Part shown: piece after piece, positions 1 to 9,676 of the stretch
Layout of the letters: each line of letters begins with the position of its first letter
Numbering within the stretch: the stretch's first letter is position 1
IMG/VR virus record: IMGVR_UViG_3300022858_000412
Coordinates: 1-30,337 of that record
Reading direction: 5' to 3' (one strand)
Origin: a virus
Length of the DNA: 30,337 bases
Program-made: the position numbers and the translations under genes
The notes under the pieces: generated by a model
Database searches by the model: none
What the model was told of the DNA's origin: nothing
The model's input: only the letters and a program-made list of their open reading frames with translations

Positions 1-132
1 AATGCAGGGACATTAAGATATTGAGAAACAGGAGATGTTGCGGCGGGAACGTCGCAATTACAAATATGTATGAAAACATCTGGAATCAATTACGCTTGAG
101 TATCAATTAAATACTATGATTGGGGGGTATAA
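1..132 (+). CDS. C-terminus of an upstream gene, possibly tail or baseplate structural protein (partial)
   Basis: An open frame enters from the left edge and ends at TAA 130-132 after 43 residues. It contains two TGA codons read as Trp (RYWETG and YAWVSI) and ends IKYYDWGV. The sequence, rich in Gly, Thr and aromatic residues, suits the end of a virion surface protein, but no family can be named from so short a piece. The last nine codons, stop included, are repeated just downstream (see repeat at 109-162). Confidence 0.6.
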
Positions 133-162
133 ATCAAATACTATGAGTGCGGAATATAAATG
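109..162 (+). repeat. 27-nt tandem duplication of a gene end, stop codon included
   Basis: Two adjacent 27-nt units begin with the same ten bases, AAATACTATG, at 109 and 136. Read in the frame of the upstream gene they encode KYYDWGV-stop and KYYECGI-stop. The preceding Ile codon is also duplicated (ATT, ATC). Most differences are at third codon positions. The second copy lies after the stop of the first, so it is not translated as part of the same protein unless TAA is read through. Confidence 0.75.
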
Positions 163-230
163 AGTAATTTAACAAATCAATATATAAGTAGTAACTTTCA
201 AAATTTATGAAAAATTTTATCAAATAATGA

Positions 231-259
231 TATTTATAGATAGAATAAGTTATTAGGAG
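231..259 (+). promoter_or_regulatory. Candidate AT-rich promoter element plus ribosome-binding site ahead of the lysis genes
   Basis: The 133-nt gap before the endolysin contains GATATTTATA (229-238), then AGAATAA three bases later, then AGGAG at 255-259 six bases before the start codon. The same two-part pattern occurs before the scaffold gene (28073 onward) and a looser one before the gene at 17243. It may be a phage promoter; TATTTATA is the inverse of the T4 late -10 TATAAATA, so the orientation is unexplained. In DNA this AT-rich, chance is possible. Confidence 0.3.
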
Positions 260-265
260 TTTAGT

Positions 266-832
266 ATGAAAGTAAAAATGGGTAAATTAAAAGTGTTAGG
301 AATGTCAATTTATAGCAAACTATCAGCACATTTTACATTAAAGGAATTTTTAGATAGCCAAACAGCATCAAGAAAGGGTATTCAAAATATTCCAAATGAA
401 GAGCAAGTTAAAAATATGAAATCATTATGTATTAATTTATTAGAACCAATTCGCTCAGGTGTTCGTAAAGATATATATGAGAAAGCCTTACTAATGGTTT
501 CAAGTGGATTTAGAAGTTTAAGATTAAATAAAGCAATTGGTGGAAGTGCCAAGAAATCACAACATATGAAAGGACAGGCCGCAGATTTCAATATATGGGG
601 AGCGTCATTGTTTGATGCGTTCAAATGAATTGTTTGCAAAAGTGGATTAGAATTTGACCAATGTATTTGAGAATATGGTGCTTGAATTCACATATCATAT
701 ACTCCATTTGGCATAAATAGAAATGAAATATTAAGTGTTAAAAAAGTTAAATCTGGATTAATTAAAAAAAGTAAATGAAGATTACTTACAAAAGATGAAG
801 TGGGTAAGATGAAATTGGAGTCCGAATTTTAG
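266..832 (+). CDS. Endolysin, M15 family zinc peptidase (D-Ala-D-Ala carboxypeptidase type)
   Basis: This 188-residue protein is a peptidoglycan peptidase that would cut the host wall at lysis. The M15 fold shows in SGFRS (80-84), zinc ligands H100 and D107 in the HMKGQAADF segment, and H142 in the WIHISY motif as third ligand. Residues 1-50 contain FTLKEFLDSQTA, typical of Peptidase_M15_3 proteins. The frame crosses TGA at 626; reading it as Trp restores the EYGxWIHISY block of the family, so this is an intact gene and not a truncated one. Start chosen from AGGAG at 255-259; M13 would be an alternative. The stop TAG 830-832 overlaps the ribosome-binding site of the next gene, a two-helix membrane protein, which fits a lysis cassette. 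Confidence 0.9.
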
Positions 833-842
833 GAGATAGAAT

Positions 843-1157
843 ATGCAATTTGCAGAAATAGTAGATAAGAAAGTTACCAAATCTACAGGTAAAATATTTA
901 TTGGGATTGTACTTTTAGGATTTATTTTACTTACAGCACTATGGGGTCCATCGCTTATTAATGCATTAACAATTGAGAAAGAGCAATCAGTAATGTCAGT
1001 TATGACAAGTGATAGTTCGCCAGAAATAGCCGAAGAAAGTTTTGAAGTAAAAAAAGAATTTGATTGGAAAGGAACAATTTCCTGGATGGTTGGTATTACT
1101 CAATCATTTTTAATAATATTATTAACAATTAAAAAAGTATTTGGTAAAGGAGCATAA
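843..1157 (+). CDS. Two-helix membrane protein, holin candidate
   Basis: The 104-residue product has a hydrophobic segment at about residues 18-42 and a second at about 78-96, joined by an acidic loop, and ends in a short basic tail (KKVFGKGA). Size, topology and position directly after the endolysin suggest a holin that opens the inner membrane. Holins have little sequence conservation, so this rests on layout. AGGAG at 831-835 lies seven bases before the start. Confidence 0.55.
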   Translation: MQFAEIVDKKVTKSTGKIFIGIVLLGFILLTALWGPSLINALTIEKEQSVMSVMTSDSSPEIAEESFEVKKEFDWKGTISWMVGITQSFLIILLTIKKVFGKGA

Positions 1158-1159
1158 TA

Positions 1160-2317
1160 ATGAGATTAGTAGAATTTTTGCCATTGATAACAGAAGGCGT
1201 GAATGACCCAGGCATTTTTAAGGCAATATTTATGGGCGGCGGACCTGGTTGTTTTGATGAAGATACGCTTATTAAAACTGATATTGGATATAAAAAAATA
1301 TTAGATGTAAAGTGTGGAGACTCAATATGAACAATCGACAATAATAACAATAGAGTATTGGAAAGGGTTGAAAAGATATTTTCTTATTTTGCAAAAAACG
1401 AAATGATTGAAATTATACTTGAAAATAATGAAAAAATTGTTTGCACACCAGACCATAAGATTAAATTAAAAGATGGCTCTTGGATTGAGGCACAAAATTT
1501 AACAGAAAAGAGTGATATATTGCTATATACAAAAAATAATGCAAAAGTAAAATCTGTTAATAGAATTACAAATTATAATAAGAAATATGTTTATGATTTG
1601 AAAGTATCAAATAATCATAATTATTTTGTTGGCAAGTCAGAAATAAATGTTCATAACTCGGGAAAAACTACCGTAGCAGGCGAACTTTTTGGAATACCAA
1701 GAAAACTTTCATTCTCCCCCCATGGATTAAAAGTATTTAATTCAGATAGAGAATTTGAACATATGCTTAAAAAGGCTGGAATAAGTGCCGATTTAACATC
1801 ACTTAACGATGAAGAAAATTGACAAATTTATGCAACTGAAAATCCCGAATCAATTTATAGCAGGGCAAAGTTAAAGGCCGCAATAAGATACAAACATTAT
1901 TTAGATGGCAGGATTGGCATGCTTATTGATATTACAGCAAGAAACAGGCAAAGGGTTTTAGGACTTAAAACCCAATTAGAAGAAATGGGATATGATACAC
2001 ATATGGTTTTTGTAAATACAACTTTAGAAAAAGCATTAGAACGTAATCTATTGAGGAAAAGAAAACTTAAACACGCTATGGTGAATGACATGTGGCATCA
2101 AGTGCAAGAAAACTTAGGATATTTTAAGAATTTATTTGGCGCAAATTTTTTAGAAGTTGAAAATAATGCAAAAATGGAAAGTGGTAAATTAGAATTACCG
2201 GCTAACGCTCATAAAGCAATTAATAAATGAGCGGGATCGCCAGTAAAAAATTCAATTGCAAAACAATGGATAAAAAATGCGAAGAAATACAAAGTAGACA
2301 TTGGCGCAGATAAGTAA
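1160..2317 (+). CDS. P-loop kinase (zeta-toxin/polynucleotide-kinase-like) interrupted by a mini-intein
   Basis: The 385-residue precursor consists of 30 N-extein residues ending GGGPG, a 136-residue intein, and a C-extein starting SGKTTVAGELF. Splicing rebuilds a Walker A loop GGGPGSGKTT and gives a 249-residue protein. After the loop come NSDREFE, then GRIGMLIDITARNR (Walker-B-like strand and helix) and an Arg-rich lid (ERNLLRKRK), the order seen in AAA_33/zeta-type kinases. The substrate cannot be told. TGA codons at 1328, 1820 and 2228 are read as Trp. The N-terminus, MRLVEFLPLITEG, resembles a T4 capsid-targeting sequence with a possible protease site after E12. A second, related kinase is encoded at 8178-9047. 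Confidence 0.8.
1250..1657 (+). other. Mini-intein in the Walker A loop of the kinase
   Basis: The 136-residue element starts with Cys1 (TGT at 1250) in CFDEDTLIKT (block A), has CTPDHKIKL (block B), KKYVYDLKVSNNHNYFV (block F) and ends INVHN followed by Ser (block G, with the HN pair and +1 nucleophile). All splicing residues are present and no endonuclease domain is inserted. The splice point lies exactly between G and S of GPG-SGKTT, so the host enzyme cannot bind nucleotide until the intein has left. Confidence 0.93.
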
Positions 2318-2323
2318 TGACAA

Positions 2324-2716
2324 ATGGAAGTGTTTGAGAAAATAGGGAAAATTCTTAGGGAAGGAAAAAACGCTAACGGAAAGTTTGCTCTAAAAAATAA
2401 AATCATCAAACATAAAATTGTTGATGAGGCCATTATACAGCGTCATTCGGAAAAGTATAAGCAGTGGCGTAAGGCTATATTTATACGTGATAAAGCGACA
2501 TGTCAAAAGTGTGGTAAGCGTGGTGGTAGAATAAACGCCCATCATATTTTAGGATTTAAGAAACATAAGAAATGAAGATTTGAGATGATGAATTCAATTA
2601 CACTTTGCGCAAAGTGTCATAGAAAATTTCATGACATATATGGGAAAAAAAATTTTCCTAATATAATTAAAGTTTGAAATATAGATAATAGTAATAATAA
2701 ATATTTAGAATTATAA
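2324..2716 (+). CDS. Free-standing HNH endonuclease
   Basis: The 130-residue protein has the HNH core: WRKAIFIRDKATCQKCG, then NAHHILGF, then NSITLCAKCHRKFH, with two CxxC pairs for structural zinc and the catalytic His in AHH. Proteins like this are phage homing endonucleases. The gene starts seven bases after the kinase stop with no clear ribosome-binding site, so it may be translated by coupling. TGA codons in HKKWRFE and KVWNI are read as Trp. Its place directly behind an endonuclease-free intein gene suggests it could mobilise that intein in trans. Confidence 0.85.
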
Positions 2717-2739
2717 AAATAAATTTGGAGAAAATATAA

Positions 2740-3837
2740 ATGGCTACTAAATGTAAAAATAAGAAAAAATATCATTTTACATATTATACAACAAATCTCA
2801 TTAATAATAAAATATATTATGGCGTTCATAGCACTAATAATTTAAGTGATGGATATATTGGCTCAGGAAAGTTATTACAAAGGGCTATAAAAAAATATGG
2901 AAATGAAAATTTTATTCTTAAAATTGATAAATTTTTTGAAATGGCAAATGAGGCATATGAATATGAATCTATAATTGTTACTGAAAATTTTATTAAAAGA
3001 AATGACACTTATAATATTTGCGATGGCGGATGAGGTGGATGAAAACATAATGCAGGTAAGGGTTGTTATATAGATAAGTCCGGAAATAGGCATTATGTTT
3101 CTACTAAACATAAAAAAGTGATTTCTAATGAATGAGAACATATAAATAAAGGCAAAAAACTTTCAAAAGAAACTAAAAGAAAAATTTCAATTAGTAACCA
3201 GGGAAGAAAAATAAAATTTACTAAAGAGTGAAAAGAAAATTTATCTAAAGTTAGAAAGGGCAAAGTTCCTGTAAAAGATAAAAATGGAAATACCTTTTTA
3301 ATGAAAGTAAACGATGAAAGACTAAAAAGCGGTGAAGTTAAAAGATTTATAAATTATTCTCGAAATCCATCGAAAGAAAGCATAGAAAAGAGAAGAAAAA
3401 AATTGATAGGAACAGCATTAGTTATTGATGACAATGGAAATAAATTTAGAATAAAAATTACAGACAAAGGCTATAAAAATAAATATAAGCCTATTGTATT
3501 GGATAGAATTCATATTTTCAATAAAGAAACATTACAGAAAAAAATGGTATACGAATATGAATGAAAAAACAAATATTCAAAAAATAAAAATTGAGCTTTG
3601 GGAAGATATTTCAAAAAAATTAATATATACAATGACAAGGTAGGTTTGCGAAAAACAATTAAAGAAAATGAATGAAATGAATATAAATCAAATGGTTGAA
3701 AATTGGGAATTGGTAAAGATAAATATAAAAAAATACATATTCATAATCCTTTAGACAAAAAAAGAAAAATGATTTATGAGTATGAATATAAAAGACATTC
3801 AAACATTGGATGAAAAATTGGTAGAGGAAAAATATAA
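2740..3837 (+). CDS. GIY-YIG homing endonuclease, Seg-like, with NUMOD-type DNA-binding repeats
   Basis: The 365-residue protein begins with a GIY-YIG domain (about 11-100): YYGVHSTNN, DGYIGSGKLL, then AIKKYGNENFILKI and a conserved Glu in EYES. This is the arrangement of T4 SegE-type enzymes. It is followed by NUMOD3-like KISISNQGRK and KENLSKVRKGK, and a Lys-rich C-terminal half in which a GxxKxKYKxIHIxN-like motif recurs. The frame crosses many TGA codons (for example 3031, 3040 and 3133), all read as Trp; it stays open to TAA 3835-3837. GGAG precedes the start. It probably acts as a selfish element. Confidence 0.85.
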
Positions 3838-3883
3838 TACGGGAAAAGTAATTTCCCAGATATTAGGAAGGTGTGAGTATTAA

Positions 3884-6800
3884 ATGAAGACCATAAATAA
3901 ATTAACAGATAATATATTAAATGAATTGTCAGAAGATGTAAGTGCATTATTAACTGAGGACCCAGATGTTGTAAAATTAATTGACGGGAAAAGGCTTACG
4001 TGAACTAGCAAGGATGCGGTAGCATTTATGTATATTGATAAAGTATTATATATTTCAAATGATTTCGAAACACATACAGACATACTTGATAAATACATTA
4101 CGCAAAACGATGCAGATTTCCCAACAATTTTCTTAAATTTTGGTGGAAGAACTGCCGACAATTGCCCAGGTAGATTATGGAAGAATAGTAAAATTATATC
4201 ATTATGAGTATATCCCGATAAAAGTAAATTTAAGCAACTTATCAAAGACTTAAACAAACAAAAAGATATTCACATAGATAATACATGGATGATTGAGATT
4301 AATAAATACAAAGTTAAACCAAGCCAAGTAAAGCCAAATTGAAAATATGATTATTCTGGCAACCTAATTGTGCCGATTAATGATTATATAAGGGGCGATG
4401 AAAGAAAGATGTCAGACAAAGCAAAGCAACATATGTTATCTCCTTTACTTAAAACTGGCAACACTATATGGAAAAGAAATAGAAAATTGTCGAAAGGAAT
4501 GTCCGATGCCGAATATAATGCTAAGAAAACAAGATACAAATATACTGAAGATATAATAACCGAAAACCCCGACAGAATGAATGCTGAAGAAAAAGAGCTA
4601 AAATGGAATAGTAATGACGCAAGGTCATTTGGATGATATAATGGTTATTTGTCAGTTGGTCCAGATGGTGACACATTTCACAGTCATTTACGAAATTATT
4701 TGCCAGATGAAGTTCAGGATGGGTTTACCATGCATACTCATTTATATAGAGAAGATTATACCTATGCAGGTCGTCTTTGGCTTAAAAGAAAAGTGATTTC
4801 ATTTTGGTCATATCCAGACCAAAGTAAGTATGTTAAATTAATGAAACAATTAGGCAACCACAAGTATGTTAAGCAAAATTTACTTGGTAAAGATTGAAAA
4901 ATTGAAATAGTTCCAGGAAAAGATGGCAAACCAATACAATATGATGGTGACTGGACAAACAGAAATAAGAATATTATATTAATTCCAACAAAAGATTATA
5001 CTGGTAGCAATGCGAGAACAACAAAAGAGTTATCAAAATTGCATACGCTGTCACCTTTGTTTAAAAAAGGCACTATAAACCCTAAAGCTTTAAAACATAT
5101 GAAATTACCAAAAGGAATGAGTGAAGTAGAAGCAAGATACCTAATGACTAAATATAAATTTCAAGAAAGTGTATTGAAAGAAACACCTGATGAGATAAAA
5201 TCAACAAGCGGTACGCCTTCAGTTAATTGGAAAACAACTGAGGCTTATCCATTCGGATGGTCAATTAATCATGGATTTCTTTGGATAGGGCAAGCCGGGA
5301 GCAACCATGATTACGGAGATACTTCGTGAAATGGCAAGGGATGATTAGGTTTAAAAGCACAATACCCAAAGAAAAAAATTACTCGGGACAATTATTCATC
5401 TTCTGGCAGAATGTGAATTAAAACAAAAATAATTTCATTCTGAGATTACCCAAGTGAAAAATTATTACCAAAATTAATTAAAGATTTAGAAAAAAATCGT
5501 GGAATTAAAATATGAAATAATGGATGAAAGATTGAATTACCTACATGAGAAGGCGACAAACCTAATTTAATTCCATTAGAATATTTTGGAAGAGAAAATG
5601 AGTATTATGAAAAAAAATGAAGTGCCAAAGCAAGACGAAAAATTCATTTAGACCCAGAATTAAAAAAGTTAGTTATTGGCAAGCCTGTAAGCACAAAGAA
5701 ACTTCCCAAAGGAATGTCTCAAGCAGAATACAATTGGCTTAGAACAAAATATAAATATCAAGAAGGATTTGAAGTATCAGATGAAGAATTAAGTGAGATT
5801 GTATTAAATGAAAACCCAGATTATGTAACTAACCAAGCCTCGTTTACAGATTCAGACGGAAGAGCTTTTGGATGACTTTATGGCGAATTACTTGTTGGCA
5901 AAGGCAGAAGTGAAAGCCACGATGATTTGACGCCGGACTCCAAAGATGGTAGGGTTGCTATGGCCTATTCCGGCCGTATATGAATAAATAAAAAAGTCAT
6001 TTCATTTTGGAAATACCCACCAATAAACAAATTTAATAAATTAATGAAAGAATTAGGCAACCATAAATATATTAAAAAAAATATATTAGGCAAAGATTGG
6101 GAGGTTGAAATACTTCCATTGCCAAACGGCAAACCTGGAATATTTGATGATATACATTGAAATAAATATGGCGTCTTGATTCCAACAAAAGATTATGCAG
6201 GAAGTAGTAAAAGAACAAAATCAGAATTAGCGAAATTGCACATACTATCGCCATTATTTAAAAAAGGTGGTGGCGGGTGGTCTAAGAACACAAAACTTCC
6301 TAAAGGTATGAGTACCGCAGAAGCAAAATACTTAATGACTAAATATAAATTCCAAGAAGCATTAGAAATATCAGATAAAGAATTAGATAAATTCACATTA
6401 ATAGAACATCCTGATGAAGTTAAATATAAAGGTGGTATATTACATTCCGGAACGTCAGAAACAATTTCGTTTGGTATTGATGGAAATGGTTTGCAAAATT
6501 GAACCGTATGGGTTTCGAAACCAGGTAAGCCACATGATCGATCGTATAAGTACGGTGGTCGCATTTGAAGAAAACATAAAGTAATATCATTTTGAAATTA
6601 TCCAAAAACAAAGGATGAGTTGTGAGATATGCTTAGATTAGTTGGTGCAAAACTTAAAATAGATTTTGAGAAAGACAAATCTTGGCAAATTGAAATATAC
6701 AGCAAATCTATTTCAGGCACGTTAGGGTCTAGCGGCTTGGGTGATCATCCAGACGCAAAATTAGTTCCACTATCTTCATTTAAAAAAAGTGAGAGCGCAC

Positions 6801-7546
6801 CGTTATTAAAAAAACTAGCACATATTAAAGGTAGAAGAGAGTTTTCAAGCGACCCAGCTTGAATAAAAACGTTAAAACTTCCCAAAGGAATGACAACTGC
6901 TGAGTATAAATGGTTAATGACTAAATATAAATTTCAAGAAAGCAATAAATTGAGCGAAAATCAGATAAAAAATATAATTAATGACTATTTATTTAAAGAA
7001 GACGCTGTTGGATTAATGGATACATTTTTAGATGATTTAGGCGAAGGCAAGGAATTGTTAAAAGAAGTAACGGCAAGCCCAATTAATGGAACCGATGCAG
7101 ATGATGGCCCCGCAACTTGGTATGTCAATTATAGGCATTATTCCAAAGAAGTAAAAAAGGTAGCAGAGAAGGGCGGTATGAAAATAATTGATTATTTAGT
7201 AACTGGTGTTGCCAAAAATTATAAGAATTCTGATGATTATGGGGATGCGATTGCAAATACGTTCTTCCCAGCAGGCGTGCCAGGCAAAGCAACTCCAACA
7301 AGTTGCGTAGACTGGAAAGGCACAAAGGCGTACAATGCTTGGAGAAAATGAATTAAGAATGTTGCTCTTATAACTGGATTTACATTTGTACATAAAATTG
7401 ATACTGAAGAAAAGAAAAGAGCGATAGATACAACGAAAACTATTAAGGGTACGGAAGACGGAATTCAAGGTGGTAAGGAAACGAAACCTTTAGAGGAACG
7501 TGTTGTTGATGAGTTATTAGAAATAGAAGGATTACAATTAAAATAG
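3884..7546 (+). CDS. Very large protein of five ~200-residue tandem repeats (unknown function)
   Basis: With TGA as Trp one frame runs for 1220 residues, the largest gene here. It contains five copies of a ~200-residue unit. Landmarks in each unit are GRxW-xxxxKxISFWxYP, then (copies 2-4) a LGKDWxIEI-like strand, LIPTKDY, LSPLFKK and LPKGMSxAE followed by TKYKFQE. KGMS/KGMT motifs lie near residues 205, 410, 610, 807 and 1002. A unique C-terminal domain of about 170 residues follows (ATWYVNYRHYSKEVKK, then FFPAGVPGKATPTSCVDWKGT). I see no signal peptide, membrane segment or catalytic motif. The N-terminus, MKTINKLTDNILNELSED, has an I-L-N-E pattern like the capsid-leader family. It could be a large internal head protein or a virion adhesin; no family is recognised. 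AGGAAGGTG lies about ten bases before the start. Confidence 0.85.
4130..6900 (+). repeat. Five protein-coding tandem repeats, period about 600 nt
   Basis: The GRxW motif Trp codons are at 4178, 4778, 5414, 5981 and 6566; the SFW motif Trp codons are at 4205, 4805, 5441, 6008 and 6593. Each pair is exactly 27 nt apart and successive units are 567-636 nt apart. Units have diverged at nucleotide level but align well as protein, so the duplications are old and under selection. The same columns use TGG in some copies and TGA in others. Confidence 0.9.
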
Positions 7547-7556
7547 GAGAAACTTT

Positions 7557-7805
7557 ATGGTTACACCAGAAGGTGAAGTGATGAGAGGATTAGAAGAATT
7601 TGTTGGTGGTGGATATAAAAGCGAAGACGCTTACATGGCATCAAAGATTTATCAACAAGCACAAACAAGTTTATACAAATTGGCTGATAAACTAAACATT
7701 TGTGGCAATAATAAAAACGCACAAAGCATTGTTGAATTATCGGAAAGTCTTAAAGAGATTTATAAGAATGTTGATTTCACAGATTTAGATTGCAGAAAGG
7801 AATAG
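7557..7805 (+). CDS. Small helical protein (hypothetical)
   Basis: The 82-residue product is mostly helical, with Gly-rich EEFVGGGY near residue 19 and two Cys (NICGN, DLDCRKE). It contains no Trp codon of either kind. AGGAG overlaps the stop of the repeat-protein gene, eight bases before this start, so the two are likely cotranslated. No family recognised. Confidence 0.75.
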   Translation: MVTPEGEVMRGLEEFVGGGYKSEDAYMASKIYQQAQTSLYKLADKLNICGNNKNAQSIVELSESLKEIYKNVDFTDLDCRKE

Positions 7806-7807
7806 TA

Positions 7808-8167
7808 ATGAATAAAAAAGATTTTCGCAAATTTGTAATAGAAGAGGTGAGAAATATTATGGCAGGAAAAATAAAAAAAACTAAATTTTCATCATTTAAG
7901 GATGATTTTGATGTTTTCCCAAAACGTGATAAACTTGTAGTGTGAAAGCAAAATAAAAATGTAGAAATAGATAAAGGCTCAATTAAGTATTTAATAATGA
8001 GCTTAGATACAATTACAAAGACAGAAACTAAATCGGTAGCTGGGAAAGTAAAATTAAGCGATTACGACTCAAAGAAACGTACGATAAAATATAATGGCGT
8101 GACGATTTCAGTAGATGTTGTTAGGCAATTAGAAAGAGTGTGGATTAATCACTTCGGTGAATATTAA
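7808..8167 (+). CDS. Small protein with a divergent KKxxxRxxIxEE-type leader
   Basis: The 119-residue product starts MNKKDFRKFVIEEVRNIM, a divergent member of the shared leader family (MKKSEIRxMIxEE). The body is strand-rich and basic, with TITKTETKSVAGKVKL and RTIKYNGVTISVDVV, and ends WINHFGEY. One TGA (LVVWKQ) is read as Trp. It starts two bases after the preceding stop. Function unknown; if the leader is a head address, this would be a packaged protein. Confidence 0.75.
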
Positions 8168-8177
8168 GGAGATTGTA

Positions 8178-9047
8178 ATGAATGTTAAATTTATTGAATT
8201 GGTAGATAATTTTTTATTTGAGTTTAAGGATGATTTAAAAAAGCAATGTTTGGTATTGATGGGTTTACCAGCATCAGGGAAAAGTACGTTTATTAATAAT
8301 GATTTACACAAAATATTGCCAGCCTTTAAAAGGTATAAGGTAATAAACTCAGATAACCAAGTTAGAAGACTACAATATCAAACAGCGGTTGATCACTTTG
8401 CTTGGCTAAAGAAAAACGTTAAAGATAAGATTGATATATTAAAGTTTAAAGCTGATACGACGTATGTTGATAATAAATTCAAGGAGCGTGTTATACCAAT
8501 AACTTACGAATGGTGGATGGCAAACGAAAGTAAAGGTATTAAAAATTATTTTAAAGTATTTTATAAACTTTTTTATGCAACGTATTTCGATATTAGAGAT
8601 TTAGCGAAAGTAATTGATAAGCAATTATGACAAACAAAAGTTATAGAAGCGGGTAATATTTTAATAATTGATACAGTTGCGGCCAAACATAAAAAAATAT
8701 TAGACAGATTAACAGACGCCAAAGCGGAAGGATTTAATACTACAATTGTTTATTTAGAGATAACTCCAGAGCTATGCATTGAAAGAGATAAGTTTAGAGA
8801 AAATATGGAAGGTAGGGGCGTAAGTGCCAGCGTAATAAATGGCTATGCAAAAAATATGGGCACAGCCTATTCGGCATACCAAAGCGAAGGAACAAGCCAG
8901 GATAGTGTTGTTGATAGATTAATGAAATTTGAATGGAAACCTACTGGCAATTCTGTAATTAAAGGTACATGAAGTAAAATAGAAGATAACAGATATGCAT
9001 TAAAGAAAAAAACATTAGGTTTGAAAAATACTAAAGAAAGAGGTTAG
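8178..9047 (+). CDS. Second P-loop kinase (AAA_33/zeta-like)
   Basis: The 289-residue protein has Walker A GLPASGKST at about residues 36-44, VINSDNQVRR after it, LIIDTVAAKHKK as the second conserved strand, and an Arg-containing lid in ITPELCIERDKFREN followed by GRGVSASVI. This layout matches small nucleotide- or polynucleotide-type kinases and the kinase at 1160. The P-loop here has no intein. I chose ATG 8178, with AAGGAG at 8166-8171; a GTG at 8157 would overlap the previous gene and has no such site. TGA codons in LWQTKV and GTWSKI are Trp. Confidence 0.8.
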
Positions 9048-9049
9048 CA

Positions 9050-9676
9050 ATGAGAAGAACAAATACACAGGTAATACAAAATATATTAGATGATGGTCAT
9101 AAAAAATCAACATCATATTTCATGGGCGCAACGAAATCAAAAGATGAAAAGCTTGCTGACATCAGAAGAGATAAAAAAGAAGGCGACGTTTGGGAAGAAT
9201 TCGGTACCGAAATGACAAAGCATCGTGGCGGATATATGAGTACGAAATCAAAGATATTGCAAGAGATAAGAGATGAAAATAAAATGCCATTAGTATGCCC
9301 TGAATGTGGCAAGGTAATGAAAAAATATTATGACAAAAAGCCATGAAACATGGAAGGAAAATGTTCAGATTGTATGATTGAAGAAGAAGGCAAGATGAGA
9401 ATAAAAGGTACGTGAAAAGCTCATGTTGAGAAAAAACTTCGTGCAAATGCTTTGTCTCAAATTAGAGATAATAAAAAAATGTTAGAAGAGCAATTAGAAA
9501 ACTTATCAAAAAGTTTTCAAGTTGTTGGTAATGAAACTGGTGAGTTAGAAACTTGAAGTGTATCCCAAACTACCGTTGAAAATAAACGTAAAATACTTGA
9601 GGGTAATATTGCACAATTAAATATTATAGAAAAGAAACTTAACGACGAAGAAAAGGAATCAGAGAATAATGAATAA
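9050..9676 (+). CDS. Zinc-ribbon coiled-coil protein (hypothetical)
   Basis: The 208-residue protein carries a four-Cys zinc ribbon in its middle (VCPECGKVM and, about 20 residues on, KCSDCMI) and a long charged helix at the C-terminus (NKKMLEEQLENLSKSF onward). TGA codons at the Trp of KPWNMEG, KGTWKAH and ETWSV cross what would otherwise be stops. It ends in an 8-base overlap with the next gene. The ribbon could bind nucleic acid or protein; function not assigned. Confidence 0.75.

Noticed and set aside
143-172. Nine-codon gene starting at the ATG in the duplicated segment
   Set aside because: It has no ribosome-binding site, and the ATG belongs to the tandem copy of the upstream gene end, which is read in another frame.
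1129-1350. Reverse-strand genes, here and elsewhere in the window
   Set aside because: They lie antisense to recognisable or well-spaced + strand genes and lack ribosome-binding sites; all supported genes are on the + strand.
3884-7546. A chain of broken genes or a pseudogene region
   Set aside because: All apparent breaks are TGA codons; no TAA or TAG interrupts the frame, and the five repeats align across them.
8157-8177. GTG start extending the second kinase upstream
   Set aside because: It would overlap the preceding gene, and the AAGGAG site fits the ATG at 8178.
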